64,000 bases of DNA from Brachyhypopomus gauderio (Eukaryota > Chordata > Actinopteri > Gymnotiformes > Hypopomidae), in contig NW_027506875.1 in NCBI RefSeq assembly GCF_052324685.1, positions 1 through 64,000 of the forward strand, given 5' to 3'. The position numbers and the translations under genes are program-made. Every line of letters starts with the position of its first letter. Positions within the stretch are counted from its first letter, which is position 1. Positions 1 to 12,186 of the stretch are shown piece after piece. The notes under the pieces are model-generated. The model did not search any database and had not been told where the DNA came from. It worked only from the letters and a program-made list of their open reading frames with translations.

Positions 1-2104
1 ACACACACACACACACACACTCACCTACACTCACACACACCTACACTCACACACCTACACTCACACACCTACACACACTCACCTACACACACTCACCTAC
101 ACTCACCTACACTCACACACCTACACACACACACCTACACACACTCACCTACACTCACACACCTACACACACTCACCTACACACACTCACCTACACACAC
201 TCACCTACACACACTCACCTACACTCACACACCTACACTCACACACCTACACACACTCACCTACACTCACACACCTACACTCACACACCTACACACACTC
301 ACCTACACTCACACACCTACACACACACACCTACACACACACACCTACACTCACACACCTACACACACCACACACACACACCTACACGCACACCTACACA
401 CACACCTACACACACACACACACCTACACACACACACACACCTACACACTCACCTACACTCACACACACCTACACTCACACACCTACACTCACACACCTA
501 CACACACTCACCTACACACACTCACCTACACTCACACACCTACACACACTCACCTACACTCACACACCTACACACACACACCTACACTCACACACCTACA
601 CACACACACCTACACACACTCACCTACACTCACACACCTACACACACTCACCTACACACACTCACCTACACTCACACACCTACACACACTCACCTACACT
701 CACACACCTACACACACACACCTACACACACTCACCTACACTCACACACCTACACTCACACACCTACACACACACACCTACACTCACACACCTACACTCA
801 CACACCTACACACACACACCTACACACACTCACCTACACTCACCACACACACACCTACACACACACACCTACACTCACACACCTACACTCACACACCTAC
901 ACTCACACACCTACACACACTCACCTACACACACACACCTACACTCACACACCTACACTCACACACCTACACACACTCACCTACACACACACACCTACAC
1001 TCACACACCTACACTCACACACCTACACTCACACACCTACACACACTCACCTACACTCACACACCTACACTCACACACCTACACTCACACACCTACACTC
1101 ACTCACCTACACTCACACACCTACACTCACACACCTACACACACTCACCTACACTCACACACCTACACACACTCACCTACACTCACACACCTACACACAC
1201 TCACCTACACTCACACACCTACACTCACACACCTACACTCACACACCTACACTCACACACCTACACTCACACACCTACACACACTCACCTACACTCACAC
1301 ACCTACACACACTCACCTACACTCACACACCTACACACACTCACCTACACTCACACACCTACACACACACACCTACACTCACACACCTACACACACTCAC
1401 CTACACTCACACACCTACACACACTCACCTACACTCACACACCTACACACACTCACCTACACTCACACACCTACACACACACACCTACACTCACACACCT
1501 ACACTCACTCACCTACACTCACTCACCTACACTCACTCACCTACACTCACACACCTACACACACACACCTACACACACACACCTACACACACACACCTAC
1601 ACACACTCACCTACACTCACACACCTACACTCACACACCTACACTCACACACCTACACACACTCACCTACACTCACACACCTACACTCACACACCTACAC
1701 TCACACACCTACACACACTCACCTACACACACTCACCTACACTCACACACCTACACTCACACACCTACACTCACACACCTACACACACTCACCTACACTC
1801 ACTCACCTACACTCACACACCTACACACACACACCTACACTCACACACCTACACTCACACACCTACACTCACACACCTACACACACTCACCTACACACAC
1901 TCACCTACACTCACACACCTACACACACGCACACACACACTCGCACACACACACTCGCACACACACACCTACACACACACACGCACACCTACACACACAC
2001 CTACACACACACACACACCTACACACACACACACACCTACACACACACCTACACACACACACACCTACACACACACACACACACCTACACACACACACAC
2101 ACAC
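1..2104. repeat. CA/CT minisatellite, about 2.1 kb
   Basis: The stretch is built almost entirely from short units of the form CACCTACACTCACA, with variant lengths of CA runs between CCTACA words. The right end (about 1920-2104) turns into longer CA and CGCA runs. It abuts the start of the window, so its full length is unknown. It lies upstream of the first visible zer1 exon, so it is probably intronic. I see no gene in it; long open frames on either strand are products of the repeat. Confidence 0.95.
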
Positions 2105-2164
2105 AGTTTGCATGTTTGGTCCTCTTGACCATTTTCTTGGTACCACTAGAATGTTCTATTAATT

Positions 2165-2185
2165 TCACTTATTATTATTATGATC

Positions 2186-2219
<34 letters not shown>

Positions 2220-2348
2220 TCACTTCTTATTTCAGTCTGTTTTCTCAAAAACAAATTTTTTTCATTAATTACCTTCTCTCCCTCTCTCTCTCCTTTTCCC
2301 TCTTTCTCTCCCTCTCTCTCCCTTTCCCCCCCTCTCTCTCTCTCCCTC

Positions 2349-2384
<36 letters not shown>

Positions 2385-2430
2385 CCCCCTCTCTCCCCCC
2401 TGTCTCTCTCTCTCTCCCTCCCTCCCTCCA
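2165..2430. repeat. TAT microsatellite followed by a CT-rich tract
   Basis: 2172-2220 is a nearly pure ATT/TAT run. 2278-2430 is a polypyrimidine stretch of CTCTCT and CCCTCC words that runs directly into the AG of the first zer1 exon and so also serves as an unusually long polypyrimidine tract for that acceptor. Confidence 0.85.
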
Positions 2431-2431
2431 G

Positions 2432-5400
2432 GTCCAGAGGAACTGTTGTCTGACTCTGTGTAACTTCAGTATACCGGAGGAGTTAGAGTTCCAGTACCAC
2501 CGTGTCAACATGCTCCTGTTGAAGATCCTGGAACCGGCGCGTCAGGACGAGTCCATCCAGCGCATCGCCGTGCACCTGTGCAACGCCCTCGTCTGCCAGG
2601 TGGACAACCACCACAAAGAGGCCGTGGGCAAGATGGGCTTCGTGAAGGTGCGTCCGGGTCGGGCTCCTCACAGCTTTAACTAGGCACACCCTGTTTTTAC
2701 CTGTGTATGTTGAACCTGTTTAATGTCTTGCTTATGTAAATACTCTCTTCCAAATTGTCATTAAATATCTGTTTTCTTTTTGTGCAAAAGACCATGCTGA
2801 ATTTAATACAGAAGAAACTTCAGGACAGAATGGTGAGTTTTGCCTCCGTGATGCCACATCACAACTAACTTAAAGACACTCATGAGGAGACTGCAGTTCT
2901 AGCAGGAGTCCTGCAGGTGGAGCTGTTCTGTGGGTGGTGCTGTTGGATACTGATAGAGCTGTTGGTTCTGGTGCGCTCCGTGCTGACTGTGTGTCTCCTC
3001 AGTGTGATCAGGTGATGGAGTTCTCGTGGAGCGCTCTGTGGAACATCACGGACGAGACGCCCGACAACTGCCAGATGTTCCTCAACTGTAGTGGCATGGA
3101 CCTGTTCCTGGAGTGCCTGCAGGTGTGTGTGTGTGTGTGTGAGAGAGAGTTCTCTTTAGGACTGTTTAGAAATGTTACACAAACCACATGAGTGAATGAA
3201 AAGGCAGGCCTGTGCCCTCTGTGAGACACTCGGGTGTGAGACACTCGGGTGTGAGACACTCTTGTTCTGCTCGGTGTGTGTCGTCCTCAGGAGTTCCCGG
3301 ACAAACAGGAGCTGCACCGGAACATGCTGGGGCTGCTGGGTAATGTGGCGGAGGTGAAGGCACTGCGACCTCAGCTGCTCACGGGCCAGTTCATCACCGT
3401 CTTCAGGTACCCACTGTGTTTGTACAGGAGCTGTGCTGCTATTATTAACAACACCTAATATCATCAAATCTTCTAACAGTCTAATATAACATTTTATTTT
3501 TAAACATTGTTGTACCTGGTGCCTTAGCTAGTTCCAGATTGTCTTAGAAAGCTTGATAATGAGAAGATGTTGGAAATATTGTAGAACTGTAGAATTGAAG
3601 TGCACAGAGTTGTAGAAGAACCTTCGTCCTTTATCCTGTTTTTCTGTGTGCTTCTACAAAATACAGTATTTTTCAGGGTACCCGCGGGTCCTTAAAAAGT
3701 CTTAAAATGTCTTAAATTTAGTTTTCCATATTGAAGGCCTAAAAATGTCTTAAAATGTCTGGAATTTTATGAGGGGAGGCATTAAATTATTATAAGTGTG
3801 TGTTGTTCAGTTGTTCTGGCGCGATGTGAACTTTGCCGAATCTAGCGCTAGGACCATGCAGAAAATAACCGCTCCAGGGTCCTAGTGCTAGATTCCTAGC
3901 GTTGGAGTATATGGTCTCAACAACGTCAACAATTCTCGTTCGCCACCCCCCCCCCCCCCCCCCGTCAACGATGTGGAACACACCTGCATCCCCAGTAATA
4001 GTATTATTTTTTCTTGTGAGAGGTATTAAAAAGGTCTTAAAAGTCATTGAATTTGAGATTAAAAAATGTGCAGATACCCTGTTTTTGTAATGGCACATAT
4101 GAAACGACTGCAGTCCCAGGCGTGTGAATCAGAAGAGTCTGGGTGTGTTTTCTGAAGTCACTGGTGAGCGTGTTTGTCGGCTCTAACGCCTGCGTCTGCG
4201 TCCTGGTCAGTAATCTGCTGGAGAGCAAGGCGGACGGCATCGAGGTGTCCTACAACGCGTGTGGGGTGCTGTCTCACATCATGTTCGACGGGCCTGATCT
4301 CTGGGCGGTGGAGGAACCCGACAGGGAACAGGTGATGGACAAAATGTGGGAGGCCATCCAGAGCTGGGACGTTAGCTCCCGCCGTAACATCAACTACAGG
4401 TACGCCTGACATTTTACCTGGCGTTCCCATAACAACCTCAACATATTAGCAGGGACTAATGCAGCGTATCAGAACAGGGAAGTGAACCGGGCAGCAGATG
4501 TATCGCTGGTACATCTCAACACTCTTGATGAGTTACTGTCAGGCCAGTTTGGGGGATCCATGTTTGGACCAAAAGATCATCTCAGCAGTGCAGTGAACTC
4601 CAGTCATTGTGGGACTGTAGGATTAGGATTTAGAATGAAGTAGGTTCAGCTATCTCCACCTCTCTCTCCACCCCTCTCTCTCTCCACCCCCCTCTCTCCA
4701 CCTCTCTCTCTCCACCCCTCTCTCTCTCCCTCCACCCCTCTCCCTCCACCCCCCTCTCTCCACCTCTCTCTCTCCACCCCTCTCTCTCTCTCTCCACCCC
4801 TCTCTCTCCACCCCTCTCTCTCCCTCCACCCCCCTCTCTCCACCTCTCTCTCTCCACCCCCTCTCTCTCTCCCTCCACCCCTCTCCCTCCACCCCCCTCT
4901 CTCCACCTCTCTCTCTCCACCCCTCTCTCTCTCCCTCCACCCCTCTCCCTCCACCCCCCTCTCTCCACCTCTCTCTCTCCACCCCTCTCTCTCTCTCTCC
5001 ACCCCTCTCTCTCCACCCCTCTCTCTCTCCCTCCACCCCTCTCTCTCCACCCCTCTCTCTCTCCCTCCACCCCTCTCTCTCCACCCCTCTCTCTCTCCAC
5101 CCCTCTCTCTCTCCACCCCTCTCTCTCTCCACCCCTCTCTCTCTCCACCCCTCTCTCCCTCCGCCCCTCTCTCTCTCCACCCCTCTCTCCCTCCACCCCT
5201 CTCTCTCTCCACCCCTCTCTCTCCACCCCTCTCTCTCTCCACCCCTCTCTCTCTCCACCCCTCTCTCCCTCCGCCCCTCTCTCTCTCCACCCCTCTCTCC
5301 CTCCACCCCTCTCTCTCTCCACCCCTCTCTCTCTCCACCCCTCTCTCTCTCTCCACCCCTCTCTCTCTGTGTCTCTGTGTTTCAGGTCGTTTGAGCCGAT

Positions 5401-5985
5401 CCTGCGTCTCCTTCCTCAGAGTATTTCTCCCGTCAGTCAGCACTGGGCCACCTGGGCCCTTTATAACCTGGTGTCTGTCTACCGTGAGTACACACACACA
5501 CACGTACACACACGTACACACACACACACGTACACACACACACACGTACACACACACACGCACACACACTAGCTGAAGCAGTCACTGGTTCCATATTGAA
5601 CTGACACACACACTGACTGCCGGCTACAGGGTTACTCATGATTTAGATATAAAAGTTGCACTGTAAACTAGTTTAGAGTTTAATTCTCTGACCAGTGACT
5701 TTGCATGTTGCTCCATCTGTCATAACATTTCTTTAAATTAATTAAATTAAATTAATTTATTTAAAATTGAATGCTGTGATTGGATGGGCTTCTCTAATGC
5801 TGTGATTGGATGAGCTTTTCTAATGCCATAGGATTGCAGGGCTTTTGGTAATCTCTTCACTCTTCTGTGTGTAGCGGGCAAGTACTGTCCCTTATTAGTG
5901 AAGGAGGGAGGAATCACCCTCCTGCAGAACGTTCTAGAGCTGGAGTCTTCACACCAAGAGACCAAGGACATGGCACGGTACATGT

Positions 5986-6016
<31 letters not shown>

Positions 6017-6406
6017 GCAGGGCATGAGCTCCACGTGCTCTGTTCTGTTTCACTATAATGTACTAAACAGTTTGGTTATGTCCAGGCAGACACACTCATG
6101 TCCTGGATGGATAATGATATTGATGAGAAATTCTGGATAATAGTAAATGATGGGTAATAATAACTTTGCACCGATAATAAGCACCGCCCACAAAGATCCG
6201 CTCTGGTCCTCCTGGTGAAAACATAATCACAGGTGGATTGTTATGTGAGTGTTGGGCAGGACGTGTTCTGCACTGTGAACATACGGAGCTTCTCACGTCT
6301 GGCCAGCTCTGATCACACCTCTTCCTGCTTCTCTCCTAACTCCTGCAGTAAAGTGATGGAGCAGTGTGAGAATTTTAAGGAGGATCCCATGGACACCAGT
6401 AGGTAA
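2432..6406 (+). CDS. zer1: zer1, C-terminal part (8 exons, 313 codons plus stop)
   Basis: Exons are 2432-2647, 2791-2832, 3003-3122, 3291-3406, 4211-4399, 5386-5483, 5875-5977 and 6349-6406 (TAA). All introns are GT-AG, all phases match, and the total of 942 nt is divisible by three. The product matches the C-terminal armadillo-like half of ZER1 as I remember the family, including RIAVHLCNALVCQ, ALWNITDETPDNC, GLLGNVAEVK, EVSYNACGVLSHIMFDGP, the RSFEPILRLLPQ block and the C-terminal MDTSR. ZER1 is the substrate receptor of a CUL2-RBX1 ubiquitin ligase that recognises N-terminal glycine degrons. A Trp, Asp and Asn with the spacing reported for the glycine-degron pocket of ZYG11B/ZER1 are present (W and D in ALWNITD, N in LLGN). 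The VHL-box and leucine-rich repeats would lie left of the window. The second exon has only 42 nt. ZYG11B is less similar, so zer1 is preferred. Confidence 0.95.
3123..3290. repeat. zer1 intron with a TG run and GTGTGAGACACTCGG repeats
   Basis: A short TG run follows the donor directly. About three copies of a GTGAGACACTCGG-type word occur at 3218-3262. Otherwise it is plain intron. Confidence 0.6.
3674..4081. mobile_element. hAT-type MITE in a zer1 intron
   Basis: The element starts CAGGGTACCCGCGGGTCCTT and ends GTGCAGATACCCTG, so the termini are inverted (CAGGGTA / TACCCTG). Typical internal words such as AAAAAGTCTTAAAATGTCTT repeat near both ends. The flanks (GTATTTTT and TTTTTGTA) give only an imperfect 8-bp duplication. 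The middle contains a poly-C run (3947-3963). It sits in the 804-bp intron between the fourth and fifth visible zer1 exons. The family assignment rests on the termini alone. Confidence 0.7.
4650..5370. repeat. 12-bp-type minisatellite (CTCTCTCCACCC) in a zer1 intron
   Basis: About 700 bp of CTCTCTCCACCC words with length variants (extra CTCT, CTCCCTCCACC, CTCCGCC). Because many units are multiples of three, the minus strand shows several overlapping long open frames of Arg-Glu-Gly-Gly-Trp repeats. These are artefacts. The tract ends just before the acceptor at 5385. Confidence 0.9.
5488..5571. repeat. CA/CACGTA microsatellite after the zer1 donor
   Basis: Nearly pure CA repeat interrupted by CGTA, starting a few bases into the intron. 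A second CA run is at 5988-6017 in the next intron. Confidence 0.85.
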
Positions 6407-6758
6407 ATGCTGTGGACCAGGGGATTCGTGCATCACCCCCAGGTCCACCTTAAACCACGTGGCTGGCTGCCCCATCCCAGGATCGTTGTGTCCGTGTCTC
6501 CTCTCGGCAGTTGTGTTGGAAGCACGGGGGGGCTGGGCACTCTGTCTGGCCTCTCTGACAAACATCTCTCCTCCTGTGAAGAAGCCTCGGCCCTACACTA
6601 CAGGATGTGGAGATCAGCTGCACAGGAGTGTGTGTATGTGTGTGTGTGTGTGTCTGTGTGTGGGTTTTTTTTTGCTGTTTTGTTTGTGTTGCACATAAGT
6701 GAGCAGTATTTGTATTGTTAATTCTTGGTTTTGAGTATTTGTTTTATTTGCCTTAGGT

Positions 6759-6824
<66 letters not shown>

Positions 6825-6912
6825 CGTGTGTGGAGTGTAGCGCTTGTGTCTTTATAAGAACGAAACTTGTATGTTTTTGCCTCTTTCACCTTGGAGCACA
6901 AAGAGAGGACAA

Positions 6913-6951
<39 letters not shown>

Positions 6952-8720
6952 AGAGAAAGCATCTTATATAAGCTTCACTAAATCATATAGCACTAGGTCT
7001 CTGTGTGCTCTGTGACATCACATGCCCTAGACGGACTGAATCGATGATGTCATAATGCATCATGTGCGAAGGGCTTAGCTAGCAGGTGTGATGGTTCTTG
7101 AATGTCCGTTATCACACGAGTTTGCACAAGTGCTGCTGTGTTTGTGTATCACTCACTGAGGACGATTACTGTCGTCAGACTATGGTGGGGAGACTCTTCT
7201 CCAGACAAGCTAAAGGACTCTGCGATCTAAGCCATGATGAGGACAACACGCCATCGTCGCTCACACTCACCCTCCCAAGACTGGGCTAATGTTTGTCTGT
7301 ACATAACTTGGATAAGAGCTCTCATTTTTTTCTTGTTTGTTCTTTATGTATGTTTTTTTATGATGCAGTTATAATACACTCCTATGATAAACTCCCAGTC
7401 CAGCATTGTAACTTAGTCACAGGAAGCTTCATACAGAACCAGGGGTCAGGGGTCGTCACTGGAAATGACTACTCCACTGCTTTTACAGTCTTTTATTTCC
7501 TTTTAAAGTTGAAACCTCGTTAGCATTCGCATCATTTGATTTATGTACTGGGAATCATGGTAAGATGCCAATGTTATTTAACACAAAACGTTTCATGATT
7601 TGAGGCACGGATCTCATGCCTTCGTTGATTTAAGGCCAGGTTTATTCTCTCTTCAAGGTCCAGCCTCAACCCTGTTCTACCCCATGTCATTCAAAGGTTA
7701 TATGATCATTACAAGTCAATAATAGTAACTTCTAAAATATCTGAAATCGGTGCAATGCTTCTAGAATATTCTTGTGTTCCTGAAATGTAATTTCTACTTG
7801 TTTTTCTGTCAGCAGAAAGGGAGATTTCCTTTTAAGTATGTTTGTATCAGTACTGATTCCTACTGTGGGCTGAGGAACGTCACTGTCCTACAGGAGTATT
7901 TATTCTGCCTCAGCTGCTGCACCTGTCCAGGGATTCTGTTTTTCCCCGTTAGTCTTTTCTGATCATTTATTCATTCATCTTGAGCTCTAAAGCTACGATC
8001 TTTGTTTCTTTTCCAGCCAGAGTTTAAGCTCCCTCTTCTCTAGGGTTTGTGCTGGCTGAGGGAGGTTTGAAGCTGAGTTTCTAACTGGTGCCAGGTCAGT
8101 CTACATGGACGCGTTAGTCAGGAGAATACACCAGAGGAGGGCTGTGGCTGCTTCAGCCTTAACCTGCCCAACAGCACAGGCTCCGCCCCACCACCACAGG
8201 CTCCGCCCCCAGCCCTCACACTTCCACCTGCTCACAACACTGAGTGCTAAACCAACCTCTGGGTGTGTGTGCCTACGCTGCCCCTGGGGCTGGGGCAGAG
8301 GGGTGGTTTCATCTACGCTGCCCCTGGGGTTGGGGCAGAGGGGTGGTTTCATCTACGCTGCCCCTGGGGTTGGGGCAGAGGGGTGGTTTCATCTACGCTG
8401 CCCCTGGGGCTGGGGCAGAGGGGTGGTTTCATCTACGCTGCCCCTGGGGTTGGGGCAGAGGGGTGGTTTCATCTACGCTGCCCCTGGGGCTGCGGCAGAG
8501 GGGTGGTTTCATCTACGCTGCCCCTGGGGCTGCGGCAGAGGGGTGGTTTCATCTACGCTGCCCCTGGGGCTGGGGCAGAGGGGTAGTTTCCTCTCGTTCT
8601 GTTTGGGTTTTTTTTATGGCAATTGCAGCTCTTGGTAGAACGTGTGGAATGATTTGTACTGGATTCAGATTCTCATGTTTTTCTCACTGGTAGGATTTGG
8701 GGTGGATAGATAAATAAATA
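6407..8720 (+). other. probable zer1 3' UTR and downstream DNA
   Basis: No credible coding frame follows the zer1 stop. The stretch holds TG microsatellites at 6750-6829 and 6914-6949 and the 40-bp minisatellite at 8273-8592. A good poly(A) signal AATAAA lies at 8713-8718, about 2.3 kb past the stop. I infer, without transcript evidence, that the UTR may extend to there. Confidence 0.5.
8273..8592. repeat. 40-bp minisatellite, 8 copies
   Basis: Eight head-to-tail copies of a 40-bp unit start at 8281, 8321, 8361 and so on; each contains CCCCTGGGG, GGGGCAGAGGGGTGG and TTTCATCTACGCTG. Copies differ at only a few positions (GGGC/GGGT, TGGGGC/TGCGGC). Forty is not a multiple of three, so each plus frame cycles through the same three peptides. 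That explains the overlapping open frames between 8105 and 8693. Confidence 0.95.
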
Positions 8721-9536
8721 CTCAGACAGTACTTTAGTTGCCGGAGTGTGTTTGTGTTGCCAGGGTTTTGAGACATTTTAACATTGAAAGATATTGATAT
8801 GTGTTCAAACTATGAAAATGACATGTTTTATTTCAGTGTTTATCAGTAAAAGGAAGCTCAATTTAGAGATTTTGAGACTTATTAGAATATTAGATTATTA
8901 GAATAACATGATTCTCCAGATTTAACTGTCCAGCTTGAGATTAGACCAATGTGTAATGTGCTATAAATTCTAAAACATTGCTTAAAAATGTAGTTTACAG
9001 CCCTATTGTGGCATCTTGTTTTGAAAGCCTGCTCAGTGTTCTCCTAAACCAAAGTGAGTGTAGTGGTCCTTCTGTACCACTAGAGGGCATGACTGTTTAC
9101 CATGAGACAATGTTGATTCAACACTGTGTGCCTTTGCTGGGCTTTATAATATATTGTACATTAGAATATTTCTGCTGTTCTGTATTGAACAGTTAATTTG
9201 CTCTCAAATGAAAAGTTATGAAGGTTATTTGCTCTGCAAAGAGCAGCTATAAAGGTCACTGGCCTTTCATGCACTGAGCAGGTGTGTTAGCAAAGCTTCC
9301 CAGACCCTGAGTACCTCAGTAAACCGGTGACAGAATATTATTACTGTACTTCTAAGACTTAAGTTGTGTCATTAACACATTTACAAATATAATTAGAAAT
9401 ACAACTGTAGTGTACATTTTCCTTGGTCGACAGTGTAGTGAAGAAAAACCAAACTTGATTACTGGACCAGAGAATCCAGAGCAGAGGACCATCAGGAATG
9501 AGAAGATACCAGGAAGGATGAACCTATAACTCAGAC

Positions 9537-9850
9537 AGATGACCACTATGGTGATGAAGACCATTATGATGATGAAGACCACTATGATGATGATGACCAC
9601 TATTGTGATGATTTACATTTACATTTATGGCATTTGGCAGATGCCCTTATCCAGAGCGACTTACATTTTTATCTCATTTTCATAGAGCAATTGAGGGTTA
9701 AGGGCCTTGCTCAGGGGCACCTCAGTCATGACCTCAGGTCTGAGAATTGAACTCATGATCCTCCGGTCACAAGACCAATTCCCTAACCACCAGGCCACGA
9801 CTGATGATGACCTCTATGATGATGATGGTCACTATGATGAAGACTATGGT
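9537..9850. repeat. GATGAAGACCACTATGGT minisatellite, split by a SINE
   Basis: Units of GATGATGACCACTATG occur at 9537-9608 and 9801-9850, separated by a SINE. In unit B the same tract (29288-29560) is longer and lacks the SINE. Confidence 0.8.
9611..9801 (-). mobile_element. tRNA-derived SINE (V-SINE-like)
   Basis: Read on the minus strand, the element begins with a tRNA-like head (GTGGCCTGGTGGTTAGGGA, then GAGTTCAATTCTC as a B-box-like word). It continues through a conserved body (TGCCCCTGAGCAAGGCCCTT) and ends with AAATGTAAATGTAAAT repeats. This is the layout of the tRNA-headed SINEs common in fish. It is absent from the equivalent place in unit B, so it inserted after the duplication. 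Confidence 0.8.
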
Positions 9851-10124
9851 GATGCTATATAAGGATTCTTTAGCTGGATCGCTGTGGGATGTTTGTGTCA
9901 TAAGTTATTTTATATGTTTCAGAAAATTGAACTCTGCAACATCAGAATACATCAGAAGCAGTGTATACTGCTGTGTTGCCATAGGTAACCCAAACAGGTC
10001 GACTCTACGTGCAGGTATGAGTTGCGTTTACAAATCCAAACTTTCACATATCAAACAAACCCATGAACCCACATTCAGCAGACCACCCAACAGATGATGG
10101 GAAGGTGAATGGAGAGACTGCAGA

Positions 10125-10312
10125 AGAACAGGTCAGAACAGGTCAGAACAGGTCTGAACAGGTCAGAACAGATCAGAACAGGTTTGAACAGATCTGAACA
10201 GATCTGAACAGGTCAGAACAGATCTGAACAGATCTGAACAGGTCAGAACAGGTCTGAACAGGTCAGAACAGGTCTGAACAGGTCTGAGCAGGTCAGAACA
10301 GGTCTGATCAGA
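10125..10312. repeat. 10-bp tandem repeat (GAACAGGTCA / GAACAGATCT)
   Basis: About 18 units of GAACAGGTCA, GAACAGGTCT or GAACAGATCT in a row. The matching tract in unit B is 29820-29997, with one GAACAGGTCA unit fewer at its start. Confidence 0.9.
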
Positions 10313-12186
10313 TGAGCTCTTAGTCACTTGCTGATGTAGAAGGCTTCCACCACAGTTTCACTCTTCTTTTTAGTTTTCTATATATGATTTTAAGTACATT
10401 TAATGAAGGTATATAGTGCCTTTCAAGGAACCCTAGATTACTTTACAATAAACATACAGAATTTGTACTGCCAGTCAGACAACATATTCTCAACCAGAAG
10501 AATCAGACCCCTGGGGGACTGAATCAGGTGCAGAGAGGGGAGAGAGAACACCACCAAGGACAGAACACCACCCACCACTGGACATACAAACACACAATCA
10601 CAGCCACTTACACAAGAACATCTTTGTTAGGGCAGTCAGCACTGGGCCTATAGCCACACAAGGACAACATTATTAGGGCAGACACACAATCATTCTCAAC
10701 TACCAGGACAATTCTCCCAACATCCATGTTAACCTGTTATTAACATGCACATAAGTTATCCTGGGGAACTGGAAGAAAAGCCACGGTAAGGCAAGCTAGG
10801 TTTATTAAAACAGCACCTTTCATACACACTGGCAATACAAAGTGCTTTACATCATAAAAGAAGCTTAAGACCCAAGGTCTATCACCTTAGGAAGGTCATT
10901 GCCCACAAAATACAATACATAAAAATTAAAAACAAGATTTTAAAGGAATAAAAATAGAAATGAAAATCAATTAATTAATTTAAAGAAATCAAATAAAATT
11001 AATTTTTTAATTAAGATAAAAGGATAATTAAAGATGATAAGTAAAACATCAATTAGAAATTGAGAGAAATTAAAATAAGAAAATAAGTGTAAGTAAAAGT
11101 TGCTGCCTCTCCTTACTTAGATCTTACCTTTGGCAGGACTAACTGATTAGTTCCTATACCTACGATTCCTGCCTGGCTCATAGCTCTGCAGCATGTCAGA
11201 TAGATAAGGGGAGACAAGGGGAGATCATGAACCTCCCGCCTTCTACAGGTGAGCTCCAGTGCAGAACCATGATCTATACCTATACCTGGACCTGGACCTG
11301 TACCTGGTCTCCTGTGGGTCGAGGCCCACATGAAAGACCAGGATGTTGCTGGTATACATATGTAGCTATTTTGCTGCCAAACCAGGACATATTCTGTAAA
11401 TATCATACTATTTGCAAACAACCAAAATAAAATTTGCAAAAACAAATAAAAACATGACTTACAAATACAAAATGTGATAGTTGTAAATTCATTTGTGATT
11501 TTCAAACAAATGCAGAGCTGCTTTCTAAAACATCACACTTAACAAGCAAATATAACATCAAAATATTCCCATATACATGTTCCACAACTGTAGTGTGTGG
11601 ATCACGGGACGTTTGGCACACTTGTAGCGGGAGTAACTTTCTGTTGAGATTTTCACAAACACACACGGCCATCGTACAAATATGTACTGATGCTCTGACA
11701 GGGTATGAGCTCATCAATCACAGAACAGCATAATATTCATTTATAATGGCAGTTCACAATGTTCTGGGTTGCTTTATGTGGAATGAACAAAACACAGAGT
11801 GTGGCATACACACAGAACAGACTAATGGAGTTCTAGTGAGGGTAGCAGGAAAATACCTTCATATTCAGCTATAAGTTCAGAACTGTGAGAAGTGAGTATC
11901 TGTCAAACTAAAATGTTAAAAGACGTCATGTCAGATATCTTCCTCTTTCCTGCTGTGAGGGGGAGGGCAGACCCTCTAACACAGAACAGCATGACTGCAA
12001 AGAAGCGTTATTGTTTTTTGTATTTTTGTTTTTTTTAAAGGCAAATTGTAATTGTATTTTTAAACTATTAAGAGCCTGACCATCCAATCCTGCCCCTCGA
12101 TGACAACCCTACACAAAAGGTGAGTTATGATCATCTAAGGAATACATTGGTATCGGGGTGTCCAACGTGAGGCCGTGTTCAAACTT
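10313..12186. other. Unit A downstream flank of the unrecognised gene
   Basis: AT-rich DNA with no recognisable gene. A minus-strand frame at 11113-11505 (130 codons) is conserved in unit B, but the flanks are equally conserved and it matches nothing I know. The tract probably contains the 3' UTR of the minus-strand gene. A small ACCTGG repeat is at 11283-11311. Confidence 0.5.

Noticed and set aside
4630..5569. Long minus-strand frames encoding Arg/Glu/Gly/Trp repeats (218-307 codons)
   Set aside because: They lie entirely in the CTCTCTCCACCC minisatellite, overlap each other in several frames, and sit in an intron of zer1.
8105..8693. Plus-strand frames of 107-177 codons
   Set aside because: Produced by the 40-bp repeat, which is open in all three frames; the same peptides cycle in each.
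11113..11505. Minus-strand 130-codon frame conserved at 30798-31190
   Set aside because: Conservation equals that of surrounding noncoding DNA, composition is not protein-like (mixed GTGPGPGIG from an ACCTGG repeat), and no splice or family support exists.
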